Of a stretch of 64,000 nucleotides of DNA, positions 32,504-41,274 are shown piece by piece. Within the stretch, counting starts at the first letter, position 1, and each line of letters begins with the position of its first letter. Under the pieces are notes generated by a model. That model worked only from the letters and a program-made list of their open reading frames with translations, did no database searches and had not been told where the DNA came from. The stretch comes from E44-bin32 sp034430595. GTDB taxonomy: Bacteria; Chloroflexota; Anaerolineae; Anaerolineales; E44-bin32. The DNA lies in assembly GCA_034430595.1 (NCBI GenBank), contig DAOUEL010000045.1, forward strand, positions 5,448 through 69,447, given 5' to 3'. The position numbers and the translations under genes were made by a program.

Positions 32504-35065
32504 ATGAATCAAGCGATTACAAAACTCGTTAAGTTTTTACGGTTGGAAGCAGAGCGCAATTATGACAACCGTGCGGTCCTGGGAGGCCTGGACCGCATGC
32601 TCGAACCCTGGCAAACCGAGGCTCGCGAGGAGAAGCTCCCAGAACCGCTCGTTGAGGCCGTAATCAGCAGGCTTAAGGATTACGGCCGCCTCTCGCCCAT
32701 GTCACGGCAGGAAGTACTGCAGGGATTATGGCGCCGGCTTCAACAGGAAGCGCCTGATCTCCCACCGATGGAATTCGCCGTACCCGATCCTGGTGAAGCT
32801 GAAATCTCTCCAGCACCCTCGCCTGAACCGCAGCAGGACCCGCAAGCTGACAGCCCAGTTGAGCAGCAAACAGAAGACGAGCCTGACCAACGCGTCGATG
32901 GTTCGGAGCCTGTGAACGAACAAGAGCCCAAGCAGGAATCGGAAACCGAAGCAACTTCAGACACTGCGGCCGCCGAGGAAACCGAACCAGCCGGTCCACC
33001 GGCAGCGATGGGTGCTCCGCTGACGACCGTCCAGGGGATCGGTCCAAAATCAGCCAAGACCCTCTCCAAGCTCGGGCTGCACACACTGGGTGATTTACTC
33101 TGGCACCTGCCCCGGCGTTACGACGATTTTTCCCAACTCGAGACGATTAACCGCCTGTGGTACGGACAGGAAGTCACGATCATCGCCAACGTCGAGAAAT
33201 GTGAGGTCCGTGAGGTGCGCGGTGGTCGCATGAAGCTCACCGAAGCAATCGTCGGCGATGGCACTGGGTCACTTCGGGTTACATGGTTTAATCAACCCTG
33301 GATTGCGAATAAGCTCAAGCCAGGTCGGGCGGTTGTACTTTCCGGAAAAGTCGACCAATACCTTGGTCATCTCACCATGAACAGCCCCGAATGGGAGCCG
33401 CTCGAACGCAAGCAGCTCCATACCAACCGTATCGTTCCAGTCTACCCATTGACAGCGGGTGTCTCGGGGAAATGGCTGCGGCGGGTTATCCATTCTGTCG
33501 TCCAGCGCCTGGCGCCGCGCATCCCCGATCCACTGCCGGAGGGGATCCGTCAATCGGCTGGACTCGTTCCGCTCACGACTGCTCTGCAGCAGGTCCATTT
33601 CCCGGATTCTCAGGAAAAACTGCATAGCGCACAGCACCGGCTGGCTTTTGACGAGATGTTCATGCTTCAGCTGGGCGTCCTGCGCCAGAAACAGGAATGG
33701 GAACGCGCTCAAACCCGCCCTCTGCAGGTCGACGACACCTGGATCGGAGATTTCGCCAGGGCTCTGCCCTACGAGCTGACCGCTGCCCAGCAGACAGCGC
33801 TGCAAGAAATTCGGCAGGACCTGGCAAAAGACAAACCGATGAACCGGCTACTGCAGGGGGATGTTGGCTCCGGAAAAACCGTCGTTGCCGCCGCGGCAAT
33901 CGGAATCGCAGCAAAGGGTAACGCCCAATCGGCATTCATGGCGCCCACCAGCATCCTGGCCCAGCAGCATTTCCGCACCTTGAGCGCCCTGCTTCCCCTC
34001 GCCGCCTCGATCCCGGCTGAGAGCATCCGGCTCCTGATCGGTTCGACCAGCGAAGCCGAAAAAACTGACATCCGTTCCGGGCTCGAATCCGGGCAAATCC
34101 AAGTCATCATTGGCACGCACGCCCTGATTGAAGGACCGGTCAAATTCAAGGATCTCGGCCTGGCAATTGTGGACGAACAGCACCGCTTCGGCGTTGATCA
34201 GCGCGCCGAGTTGAGAGCAAAGGGCGACAGCCCGAATTTGCTTATCATGACCGCAACACCGATTCCCCGATCGCTGGCCTTGACCGTTTACGGCGACCTC
34301 GACCTGACCCTGCTTGACGAGATGCCGCCCGGACGCCAGGATATTGAAACGCGCGTACTGCTGCCGAACGAACGCACACGCGCCCACGCTTTCATTCGCT
34401 CCCAGCTTGAACTGGGACATCAGGCCTTCATCATCTACCCGCTGATCGAGGAATCGGAAAGCATGCAGACCAAGGCCGCGGTCGAGGAGTATGAACGTCT
34501 GCAGAGCGAAGTGTTCCCGGACTATTCCGTGGGATTGCTGCATGGCCGTCTCAAGCCTGACGAAAAGGAATCGGTCATGTCAAGTTTTCACGCCGGCGAA
34601 ATCGACGTGCTTGTTTCAACCTCCGTTGTCGAAGTCGGGGTGGATATTCCCAACGCAACCGTGATGCTGATCGAGGGCGCCAACCATTTCGGCCTGGCAC
34701 AGCTGCATCAGTTCAGAGGGCGTGTAGGCCGTGGGAAAGAACAATCCTACTGCTTGCTGATACCCGATACCGTCGACGATGCAGCCAACGAACGATTGAA
34801 AGCGATGCAATCAACAAACGATGGCTTCGTTCTCGCAGAGCGTGACCTCGAACAGCGCGGCCCGGGGGATTTTCTCGGCACCCGCCAGAGCGGCTTCGCC
34901 GAGCTCCGCACGGCAAGCCTGACCGATGTACGCTTGATCGAAGCAGCTCGCCGGGAGGCAACCCGTTTATTCGAAGTCGATCCCGGACTTACCGAGCCAG
35001 AACATGCATTATTGGCAGAAGCCATGGATCGTTTCTGGACACCCTCGAAGGGAGAGATCAGCTGA
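32504..35065 (+). CDS. recG: RecG, ATP-dependent DNA helicase
   Basis: 853 residues, longer than the usual ~700 because of an N-terminal addition: about 85 helical residues, then a Pro/Glu/Gln-rich linker (about 90-165). The canonical protein starts near LTTVQGIGPKSAKTLSKLG (wedge/HhH). Then an OB domain, Walker A GDVGSGKTVVAAAA, DEQH box (IVDEQHRFGVDQR), TATPIPRSLALTVYGD, and the helicase C-domain VVEVGVDIPNATVM with QFRGRVGRGKEQSYC. It remodels stalled forks and Holliday junctions. The N-terminal addition is probably a chromatin or partner interaction module (inference). Confidence 0.96.
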   Translation: MNQAITKLVKFLRLEAERNYDNRAVLGGLDRMLEPWQTEAREEKLPEPLVEAVISRLKDYGRLSPMSRQEVLQGLWRRLQQEAPDLPPMEFAVPDPGEAEISPAPSPEPQQDPQADSPVEQQTEDEPDQRVDGSEPVNEQEPKQESETEATSDTAAAEETEPAGPPAAMGAPLTTVQGIGPKSAKTLSKLGLHTLGDLLWHLPRRYDDFSQLETINRLWYGQEVTIIANVEKCEVREVRGGRMKLTEAIVGDGTGSLRVTWFNQPWIANKLKPGRAVVLSGKVDQYLGHLTMNSPEWEPLERKQLHTNRIVPVYPLTAGVSGKWLRRVIHSVVQRLAPRIPDPLPEGIRQSAGLVPLTTALQQVHFPDSQEKLHSAQHRLAFDEMFMLQLGVLRQKQEWERAQTRPLQVDDTWIGDFARALPYELTAAQQTALQEIRQDLAKDKPMNRLLQGDVGSGKTVVAAAAIGIAAKGNAQSAFMAPTSILAQQHFRTLSALLPLAASIPAESIRLLIGSTSEAEKTDIRSGLESGQIQVIIGTHALIEGPVKFKDLGLAIVDEQHRFGVDQRAELRAKGDSPNLLIMTATPIPRSLALTVYGDLDLTLLDEMPPGRQDIETRVLLPNERTRAHAFIRSQLELGHQAFIIYPLIEESESMQTKAAVEEYERLQSEVFPDYSVGLLHGRLKPDEKESVMSSFHAGEIDVLVSTSVVEVGVDIPNATVMLIEGANHFGLAQLHQFRGRVGRGKEQSYCLLIPDTVDDAANERLKAMQSTNDGFVLAERDLEQRGPGDFLGTRQSGFAELRTASLTDVRLIEAARREATRLFEVDPGLTEPEHALLAEAMDRFWTPSKGEIS

Positions 35066-35592
35066 TGGTACGAGCGGTATTCCCCGGAACGTTCGATCCG
35101 GTTCACTTCGGGCACATCGACATCGCCCGGCGGGCAGTGCGCGTTTTTGATGAATTGATCGTCGCCGTTTATGAACACCCGCCAAAGAATGTGCTCTTCT
35201 CCCCTGCAGAGCGGCACGCTCTGGTCTCCGAAGCGCTGGGAGATGACCCCCGCATTGACGTCCGCATCTTCAGCGGATTGATTGTCGAGTACTGCCGGGA
35301 AGTCGAGGCCCAGGTCATCGTGCGCGGTTTACGGGTCTTTTCCGATTTCGAGCACGAGTTTCGCATGGCGCTTGCAAATCACCGCCTGGCACCGGAAATT
35401 GATGTCGTCGCGTTCATGACAAGCGAGGAGCATACATTCCTCACCGGAAGCACTGTTCGCGAGATTGCTTCGCTCGGTGGCGATGTCAGCAGCCTGGTGC
35501 CGCTGCACGTAAAGAATGCGCTGGAGCAACGATTCCGCGAGTTAGGTGATGATGGCCCGAACATGGTGCCGATGACCTCACTGCGGGATTGA
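35065..35592 (+). CDS. coaD: Phosphopantetheine adenylyltransferase
   Basis: 175 residues. The nucleotidyltransferase motif is H14-F-G-H17 in PGTFDPVHFGHID, and the substrate-binding VRGLRVFSDFEHEFRMA and LTGSTVREIASLGGDVS segments are intact. It makes dephospho-CoA in CoA synthesis. Its ATG overlaps the recG stop (TGATG). The C-terminus has about 15 residues beyond the conserved core. Confidence 0.96.
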   Translation: MVRAVFPGTFDPVHFGHIDIARRAVRVFDELIVAVYEHPPKNVLFSPAERHALVSEALGDDPRIDVRIFSGLIVEYCREVEAQVIVRGLRVFSDFEHEFRMALANHRLAPEIDVVAFMTSEEHTFLTGSTVREIASLGGDVSSLVPLHVKNALEQRFRELGDDGPNMVPMTSLRD

Positions 35593-35598
35593 ATGAAT

Positions 35599-35627
35599 TT
35601 GACGCTGTCACGGCTTTAGTGTACGCT
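35599..35627 (+). promoter_or_regulatory. Possible promoter of the coiled-coil protein gene
   Basis: -35 TTGACG (35599-35604), 17-bp spacer, weak -10 TACGCT (35622-35627). Confidence 0.4.
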
Positions 35628-35688
35628 TCGGCCCAAACCTTGCACCCTGGTGAGGGGGTCCGAAGGATAAGCCGGACCGGAGGGTTGA

Positions 35689-36195
35689 ATGGACATCCTG
35701 CATCTAGTGGATCGACTGGAAGAGCTGTTCAACAACAGCCGTCCACTACCACTAACCCATAACGTCCTTGTCGATGAGGACCGCATGCTGGAAATCATCG
35801 ACCAGATGCGCATTGCGATTCCTGATGAAGTCAAGAAAGCGCAGCAGATTCTCGCGCAGCGTGATCGTGTGCTCGCTCAGGCTCAGGAAGAAGCCAATCG
35901 CACGGTAAAACTCGCCAAGGATAAAGGGGAAGATATCATTGCGCGGGACGCTATCGTCGAGGCCGCCCAGGCCAGAGCCGAGCAGATTATCGCCCAGGCT
36001 CGGGCGGAAGCGGAGGGGATTCGTCTCGAGGCTGATGAGTACGTCATCGAATCATTGACCGAACTCGAAGCTGAACTAAATCGTCTGATCTCGCAAGCCA
36101 GGAACGGCATCGCTAAACTTGCCTCGGAACGCGATATTCTCAACGATCCGCGCCGGGTGGAATCGGAAGAATTCGAAACTGAAGAAGAAGGCTGA
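35689..36195 (+). CDS. Coiled-coil protein, DivIVA/AtpF-like
   Basis: 168 residues, highly charged. Residues 1-45 resemble a small N-terminal domain (VDRLEELFNNSRPLPL); residues 45-140 are heptad-rich, with alternating Ala/Glu/Arg (QILAQRDRVLAQAQEEANR; AQARAEQIIAQARAEAEG), followed by an acidic tail. It has no membrane segment. Comparable genes follow coaD in other Chloroflexi-like genomes as far as I recall. A role in division or polar organisation is only suggested by its DivIVA-like look. GGAGGG lies before the ATG, and a strong terminator follows. Confidence 0.7.
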   Translation: MDILHLVDRLEELFNNSRPLPLTHNVLVDEDRMLEIIDQMRIAIPDEVKKAQQILAQRDRVLAQAQEEANRTVKLAKDKGEDIIARDAIVEAAQARAEQIIAQARAEAEGIRLEADEYVIESLTELEAELNRLISQARNGIAKLASERDILNDPRRVESEEFETEEEG

Positions 36196-36216
36196 ACCTG
36201 CAGCCAGATAGTCGAG

Positions 36217-36246
36217 GGGCGCCGGAAAAGCGGCGCCCTTTTTTAT
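36217..36246 (+). terminator. Rho-independent terminator after the coiled-coil gene
   Basis: Perfect 8-bp stem GGGCGCCG / CGGCGCCC, loop GAAAAG, then TTTTTTTATT. It ends the recG-coaD-coiled-coil transcription unit. Confidence 0.93.
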
Positions 36247-36264
36247 TCCTGTCAAGGACTTCGG

Positions 36265-37944
36265 TTATGCCCCCCGCTCGACTCCCTCATCCAGGCGCTC
36301 TTGAGAGACTTCGACGCCTCTCTCTCCACCTTGAGAGTGCATTTGCCGGCGATCTAGAGCGACCTGCAGGAAGCGCCGGAAAAGCGGGTGGGGCCGGTTG
36401 GGTCGGGAGAGGAATTCGGGATGGAATTGGCTGCCAAGCATGAAAGGATGATCGGCGAGCTCGGCAATTTCGACCAGCCGGCCGTCAGGGGATTGGCCGG
36501 AAAACCGCATGCCATGCTCGCTGAAGAGCTCCCGGTAGGTATTGTTGAATTCGAAACGATGCCGGTGGCGTTCCTCGACCAGGGATTTATCATACGCCTG
36601 GGCTGCCTGGGTTCCGGGCTGTAGGTGGCAGGGGTAGAGACCAAGCCGCATCGTCCCTCCCATTTCACCGATGCCGCGCTGCTCTGGCAGCAGATCAATC
36701 ACCGGATGAGGTGTGTTGCGATCGAACTCAGTTGAATTGACATCCTCCGTCCCGAGCACATGCCGGCCAAATTCGATCACCATGACCTGCATCCCAAGGC
36801 AGAGTCCAAGATAGGGAACTTTGTTTTCCCGGGCATAACGTGCAGCCTGGATTTTTCCTTCAATCCCGCGCGAGCCAAAGCCGCCGGGTACGACGATCGC
36901 ATCCGCGGAATGCAGTTCATCCAGCCCTTTTCCCTTCTCCAACTCTGCCGAGTGCAGCCAGGCGATCTCGACATCCGCTCCGACTGCAAGAGCAGCATGG
37001 CGCAGCGCTTCGCGCACGCTCATATACGCATCTTGCAGCTCGACGTATTTTCCGACCAATGCGACCTTTAATCGTGGACGTTCCAAACGCTCAGCAGCGA
37101 TGATCGCTTCCCAATCCGACCAATCAGGCCGCTGCCGTGATTCAAGACCCATGCGGTCGAGGATAAATTCACCCAGACCATGCTGCTCCAGCAGGAGCGG
37201 GACCTCGTACAGGATGGAGGTTGTCGAGAGCGGGATTACTGCCCGTGCTTCAACATCGCAGAATAGGGCAATTTTCTCTCGTAAACCTTCACCAACCGGA
37301 TGGTCGGAGCGGGCAATGATCACATCCGGCTGAATACCGATCGAGCGCAGTTCTCGCACGGAGTGCTGGGTGGGTTTTGTCTTAAGTTCGTCGGTCGCGC
37401 CGATATGCGGCAGCCAGGTAACATGGACGTAGAGCGTGTTCTCGCGCCCGACGTCAGTGCGCATTTGCCGCAGCGCCTCCAGGAACGGCAACGACTCGAT
37501 ATCACCCACCGTGCCGCCTACCTCCACCAGGACAATCTCGGCGCCTGTGGCGCGCGGTACGAGCGATATCCGCCGTTTGATCTCGTTCGTGATGTGTGGA
37601 ATGACCTGAATCGTGCCTCCCAGGAAATCCCCCCGGCGCTCACGCGCGATGACTTCGGAGTATATCTGGCCAGTCGTGATATTGCAGACTGAACTCAGAC
37701 TGGTATCGATGAAGCGCTCATAATGCCCGAGATCGAGGTCAGTCTCTGCCCCGTCGTCGAGCACATAAACTTCGCCGTGCTGGTAAGGACTCATTGTTCC
37801 TGGATCGACGTTGATATAGGGGTCCAGTTTTTGAATCGAGACCTGGAAGCCGCGCTCCTTGAGGACTTTACCCAGCGCCGCGGCGGTGACGCCCTTCCCC
37901 ACAGAACTGACCACTCCGCCGGTGAGAAAGATATACTTCTTCAT
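36265..37944 (-). CDS. pyrG: CTP synthase
   Basis: 559 residues. Synthetase domain: YIFLTGGVVSSVGKGVTAAALGK at the start (P-loop), DPYINVDPGTMSPYQHGEV, and GGTVGDIESLPFLEALR. Glutamine amidotransferase domain: nucleophile cysteine in YLGLCLGMQVMVIEF and the partner His/Glu in SQFHPEFLSRP. It converts UTP to CTP with glutamine. GGAGG lies 6 nt before the ATG at 37944. Confidence 0.97.
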   Translation of the reverse strand: MKKYIFLTGGVVSSVGKGVTAAALGKVLKERGFQVSIQKLDPYINVDPGTMSPYQHGEVYVLDDGAETDLDLGHYERFIDTSLSSVCNITTGQIYSEVIARERRGDFLGGTIQVIPHITNEIKRRISLVPRATGAEIVLVEVGGTVGDIESLPFLEALRQMRTDVGRENTLYVHVTWLPHIGATDELKTKPTQHSVRELRSIGIQPDVIIARSDHPVGEGLREKIALFCDVEARAVIPLSTTSILYEVPLLLEQHGLGEFILDRMGLESRQRPDWSDWEAIIAAERLERPRLKVALVGKYVELQDAYMSVREALRHAALAVGADVEIAWLHSAELEKGKGLDELHSADAIVVPGGFGSRGIEGKIQAARYARENKVPYLGLCLGMQVMVIEFGRHVLGTEDVNSTEFDRNTPHPVIDLLPEQRGIGEMGGTMRLGLYPCHLQPGTQAAQAYDKSLVEERHRHRFEFNNTYRELFSEHGMRFSGQSPDGRLVEIAELADHPFMLGSQFHPEFLSRPNRPHPLFRRFLQVALDRRQMHSQGGERGVEVSQERLDEGVERGA

Positions 37945-37980
37945 CGCCTACCTCCAACCTCGATTCTACGGTTAAATGAG

Positions 37981-38018
37981 CGGTGGGGAGGGTTGACTTC
38001 CGAGTACCCTCCCCACCG
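37981..38018. terminator. 13-bp perfect hairpin between pyrG and the roadblock gene
   Basis: Arms CGGTGGGGAGGGT (37981-37993) and ACCCTCCCCACCG (38006-38018) are fully complementary, with a 12-nt loop. There is no T-run on either strand (minus side continues CTCATTTAAC), so it may be an intrinsic terminator of low quality, an mRNA 3'-protecting hairpin for the roadblock gene, or a pyrG leader structure. Confidence 0.5.
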
Positions 38019-38062
38019 TGTTGAACGGTCTTCATCGCTCCATGTGCAGTTTCGCCGCACGT

Positions 38063-38434
38063 CTATAAAAGCCTTTCCAGATCCATTGCTGCCCGACCCA
38101 TTTCCAGGAAAACCAAGCCCAGCTTGGCTTCCTTGCGCGCCAGAACCGTAAGGACAGCATCCTGGCCCACAGCCGTCAGCAGTACATACCCATCATTCCC
38201 ATGGATGTAAACCTGGTTTAAACCACCCCGGCCGAGTTCACCCGCAATTCGCTCGCCCAGGCTGAGCATAGCGGCCGACATCGCTGAAACACGGTCTTCT
38301 TCTACGGAAGCTGGGAGCGAGGCCGCAATCGTCAAGCCATCCACGCTGACCACAGCCGAGGCTTCGACATCAGGTGTATTCGCCTGGAGCTCCCGTAATC
38401 GAGCGACCATCGTGTCGGTGGATTGTTTATCCAT
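38063..38434 (-). CDS. Roadblock/LC7 domain protein (MglB-like)
   Basis: 123 residues, one roadblock/LC7 domain: AVVSVDGLTIAASLPASVEEDRVSAMSAAML and a LLTAVGQDAVLTVLARKEAKLG core. Such proteins regulate small Ras-like GTPases (MglA/Gtr type) that control polarity or signalling, but no GTPase gene is in the window. It is divergent from the EEP nuclease gene and lies upstream of pyrG. Confidence 0.88.
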   Translation of the reverse strand: MDKQSTDTMVARLRELQANTPDVEASAVVSVDGLTIAASLPASVEEDRVSAMSAAMLSLGERIAGELGRGGLNQVYIHGNDGYVLLTAVGQDAVLTVLARKEAKLGLVFLEMGRAAMDLERLL

Positions 38435-38503
38435 ATGCTCCTGGCCTCACTTCCAGATGAACTCCGGAAGTCTACCACAGCGAAAAATGCCGAGCAAGCG
38501 GAT

Positions 38504-38531
38504 TGAAGCACACCCGGCAGAGCGGTATACT
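38504..38531 (+). promoter_or_regulatory. Promoter of the EEP nuclease gene
   Basis: -35 TTGAAG (38504-38509), 16-bp spacer, -10 TATACT (38526-38531); the leader carries AGAGGAGG 6 nt before the ATG at 38559. Confidence 0.7.
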
Positions 38532-38558
38532 GCTGCACAGGTTCCAGAGGAGGTTTCG

Positions 38559-39575
38559 ATGCGGTATACAGAGCTCCCACGCCCGGTCGTGGAAGATATT
38601 GCTCGCCTGAGGCGGCGGATCGAACATTCCGGTCTTCCCGGCAAGATCAGCGACCACAACCTGCTCGTCGGTACCTGGAACATCCGCCAGTTCGGTGAAA
38701 TCTATCCCGAGTGGGAGGAGAATTCGGGCTCACCCAAGCGCAATCAGCGTGCGCTGGCCTACATCGTCGAAATCATCCGCCGCCTGGACGTGGTCGCCAT
38801 CCAGGAAGTTAAACGTGATCTTTCCGGTATCCGCACCCTGCTCGAATGGCTGGGACCCAATTGGGGTTTGATCGTCACTGATGTGACGACCGGCTCGGCC
38901 GGTAACGCCGAGCGGCTGGGATTCGTCTTCGATCGACGGCGCGTAGAGCCCTCCGGTCTGGCGGGGGAGATCGTACTTTCACCCTCAGCCAGCGGTGATC
39001 CGGCAACCCAGTTTGCCCGAACGCCCTATGCCGTAGGGTTCATTGCAGCCAACCAGCGCTTCGTCCTGCTCACGTCCCACATCAAGTATGGGAGCAGCAG
39101 CGAAGAACGCACCCCGGAGCTGCTTGCCCTCGCGTCCCATGTAGCCCATGAGATGCGCGACAGGGCCATGGAAGCACGCACCGAGGAAGAAAACATAATC
39201 GTGCTGGGTGATTTCAATATTGAGACGCGAGGAGACGACCCACTCTTTGAAGCCTTCACTTCAACCGGGCTGGTCGTGCCCGACCCGCTCGTGCACCTGC
39301 GGACGACGTATGGAACCGTACCAAAGTATTACGACCAGATCGCCTGGTTCATGGAAGCATTCAATCTTGGGTTTGCCGGCCGGGCAGGGACAATCGACTT
39401 TTCTGATGCGCTCTTGCCGGAGCTTACCCGGCGGCAGCTTTCCTACCGGGTCTCTGATCACCTGCCGCTGTGGGTGGAATTCATTCTCGATCGCAGCGAA
39501 GAGGATATGGCCGTCACGCTCGGCCTGGATCCCGGCATGCCCGATCCACTGTCGACAGTTGCGGATGAGATATAG
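38559..39575 (+). CDS. Endonuclease/exonuclease/phosphatase (EEP) family protein
   Basis: 338 residues from ATG 38559. EEP motifs in order: LLVGTWNIRQFGE, VVAIQEVKRDLSG (metal-binding Glu), VLGDFNIETRGDDPL (catalytic Asp/Asn), and VSDHLPLWVEF (Asp-His pair). No signal peptide, so a cytosolic nuclease or phosphodiesterase; the substrate is unknown. A longer frame start (38412) precedes the promoter and is excluded. Confidence 0.9.
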   Translation: MRYTELPRPVVEDIARLRRRIEHSGLPGKISDHNLLVGTWNIRQFGEIYPEWEENSGSPKRNQRALAYIVEIIRRLDVVAIQEVKRDLSGIRTLLEWLGPNWGLIVTDVTTGSAGNAERLGFVFDRRRVEPSGLAGEIVLSPSASGDPATQFARTPYAVGFIAANQRFVLLTSHIKYGSSSEERTPELLALASHVAHEMRDRAMEARTEEENIIVLGDFNIETRGDDPLFEAFTSTGLVVPDPLVHLRTTYGTVPKYYDQIAWFMEAFNLGFAGRAGTIDFSDALLPELTRRQLSYRVSDHLPLWVEFILDRSEEDMAVTLGLDPGMPDPLSTVADEI

Positions 39576-39603
39576 GTGTAGGCTTCAGAAACTTGGCGGG
39601 GAA

Positions 39604-40146
39604 TTACAGGCCTGGCATCAGGCGAACCAGGATCTTTTCTGAGGCGAGATCGACTTTTAGGATAACTGCCGCGATTGCCGGCAGCAGGATTTCTCCCCCC
39701 TGCTCATCCCGCACGACGTACACGTCATTTGCGCCCGTCTCGATGATCTCTGCTACTTTACCGAGTGATTCGCCTGATTCGAGTACAGCTTCCAGGCCGA
39801 TTATTTGCCAGTAGTAATACTCATCCTTTTCGAGCGGGGCAGCTTGCGTGAAGCGGATCTTTAATTCCATCCCTCGTAAAATCTCGGCCTGGGTCCGGTC
39901 GTTTACTCCGCTGAGGGAGATCATCAAGCGGTTCTGGTGGTAGCGGCTGGATAGCAATTTAACCTGGGTGTTCTCATCGCCCAAGAAAACCTCGTTCCCG
40001 GGTTCCAGCGAGTCGATCAGTTTTGACACCGGTTCCACGAGCACGGCGCCGCGCACCCCATGGGGACGAACAACGCGCCCGACAACCAGGTATTCATCTG
40101 GTTGTCGGGCGCGCTGCTCCTCGGGATTCCCGCTCGTACCAGGCAT
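39604..40146 (-). CDS. rimM: Ribosome maturation factor RimM
   Basis: 180 residues. N-terminal RimM domain with YLVVGRVVRPHGVRGAVLVEP, and a C-terminal PRC-barrel with YYWQIIGLEAVLESGESLGKVAEIIETGANDVY and EILLPAIAAVI. It helps 30S head assembly by binding uS19. Its N-terminus carries about 17 extra residues. It lies 6 nt after khpA in an rpsP-khpA-rimM operon. Confidence 0.94.
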   Translation of the reverse strand: MPGTSGNPEEQRARQPDEYLVVGRVVRPHGVRGAVLVEPVSKLIDSLEPGNEVFLGDENTQVKLLSSRYHQNRLMISLSGVNDRTQAEILRGMELKIRFTQAAPLEKDEYYYWQIIGLEAVLESGESLGKVAEIIETGANDVYVVRDEQGGEILLPAIAAVILKVDLASEKILVRLMPGL

Positions 40147-40152
40147 CCCGGT

Positions 40153-40404
40153 TTATTCGATATCCAGGTTTGCCCGGACGCCTTTTCGGGCGGCGGCTAC
40201 CCGCAGCAGGACTCGCATCGCATTTGCCACGCGGCCGTTGCGGCCGATCACGCGCCCCATATCCTCCTCGGCAACACTCAGCCCAATGTGCACATCCCGG
40301 CCGTGTGTCGATTCAGAGACCCAAACTTCCGTCGGGTCATCGACGATCGACTTGGCGATAAACTCAACCAGGTGCTTCATTTCAGCCGACCTTTCTTCGG
40401 ACAT
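40153..40404 (-). CDS. khpA: KhpA, KH-domain RNA-binding protein
   Basis: 83 residues (75 if the ATG at 40380 is used; both have ribosome sites, with GGAAAGG best placed for 40404). A single KH domain: VEFIAKSIVDDPTEVWVSE and the GxxG-like loop AEEDMGRVIGRNGRVANAMRVLLRVAA. KhpA binds RNA in the cytosol, usually with KhpB. It is set in the standard rpsP-khpA-rimM order. Confidence 0.93.
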   Translation of the reverse strand: MSEERSAEMKHLVEFIAKSIVDDPTEVWVSESTHGRDVHIGLSVAEEDMGRVIGRNGRVANAMRVLLRVAAARKGVRANLDIE

Positions 40405-40437
40405 GGTAGCCTTTCCAATCTGGAGCGCTGGCCTATT

Positions 40438-41163
40438 TCAGGATTCGGAGGGTTCGCCTTCGTCCTCGGCTGGAGCCTCTTCTGCCTGCTCCGGCTCTTC
40501 GACTTCCTCTTCAGCAGATTGCTCTTCAGCAGCTTGTTCTTCGGTAGCTTCCTCTTCAGGTGCTTCGCCCTCGGAAGTATCTGCGCTTTCCTCTGCAGGC
40601 TCTACGTCAGCCTCCGGCGTTGGTTCCTCGGCTGGTTCCTCCACCGGGGTTTCTTCCACCGTATCGGCAGCCATCTCTGCAGGAGCACTTTCTTCCTCAG
40701 CATCTTCGACTGCTGGCTCTTCCTGCTCAGGTTCGGCCGGCTCAGCAGCTGGCTTTTCTTGCTCTGCGGCTGCTTCCTCGGCCTTCTTGCTCTTCTTTGA
40801 CTTCTTCTTGCGATCCTTCACCAGGTCGTCGCGGCGCGTGCGCGGATCGATCTCGGTCACTGCTTCTTCCTTTTCCTTCAGCAGTTTCTCGAGATCCTCT
40901 CCGGCCTTATACCGTTCCCAGCGATCCCAGGTGCCGACGGATTTCAATGCCTGCATAACGGATTCGCTGGGTTGGGCGCCGTTCTTCAGCCAATGGAACA
41001 GCCGGGTTTCATCGACGGTGATTGTCGCCGGTTCGGTGCGTGGGTTGTAATGCCCCAGTATTTCCAGGAAACGACCATCACGCGGCGCTTCCTTCTCTGC
41101 AGCTACGATACGAAACGTAGCCTGGTTGCGGGATCCAACCCGCCTAAAACGTATTCGAACCAT
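40438..41163 (-). CDS. rpsP: Ribosomal protein bS16 with a long acidic C-terminal tail
   Basis: 241 residues, almost three times the family length. Residues 1-85 are an ordinary bS16 (MVRIRFRRVGSRNQATFRIV; GHYNPRTEP; WLKNGAQPSE). A basic, Lys-rich link (about 85-130) follows, and then about 110 residues of Glu/Ala/Pro low complexity with hardly any basic residue. No frameshift is seen; the tail reads open to TGA. It is probably an intrinsically disordered extension. GAGAGGGAAG precedes the ATG. Confidence 0.93.
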   Translation of the reverse strand: MVRIRFRRVGSRNQATFRIVAAEKEAPRDGRFLEILGHYNPRTEPATITVDETRLFHWLKNGAQPSESVMQALKSVGTWDRWERYKAGEDLEKLLKEKEEAVTEIDPRTRRDDLVKDRKKKSKKSKKAEEAAAEQEKPAAEPAEPEQEEPAVEDAEEESAPAEMAADTVEETPVEEPAEEPTPEADVEPAEESADTSEGEAPEEEATEEQAAEEQSAEEEVEEPEQAEEAPAEDEGEPSES

Positions 41164-41274
41164 GTGTCTTCCCTCTCTAGTTATTCAATCTTGTCATCCA
41201 TCGAATCATGCAGGTTGAGAGGGAGCAGCCTAGGACGGTAGGCCAGATCCGCTGAATGATTCAAGGGATTCGGT

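Noticed and set aside
39968..41050. 360-residue Ser-rich plus-strand frame over rimM/khpA/rpsP
   Set aside because: Its composition is the antisense reading of the Glu-rich bS16 tail; no other support.
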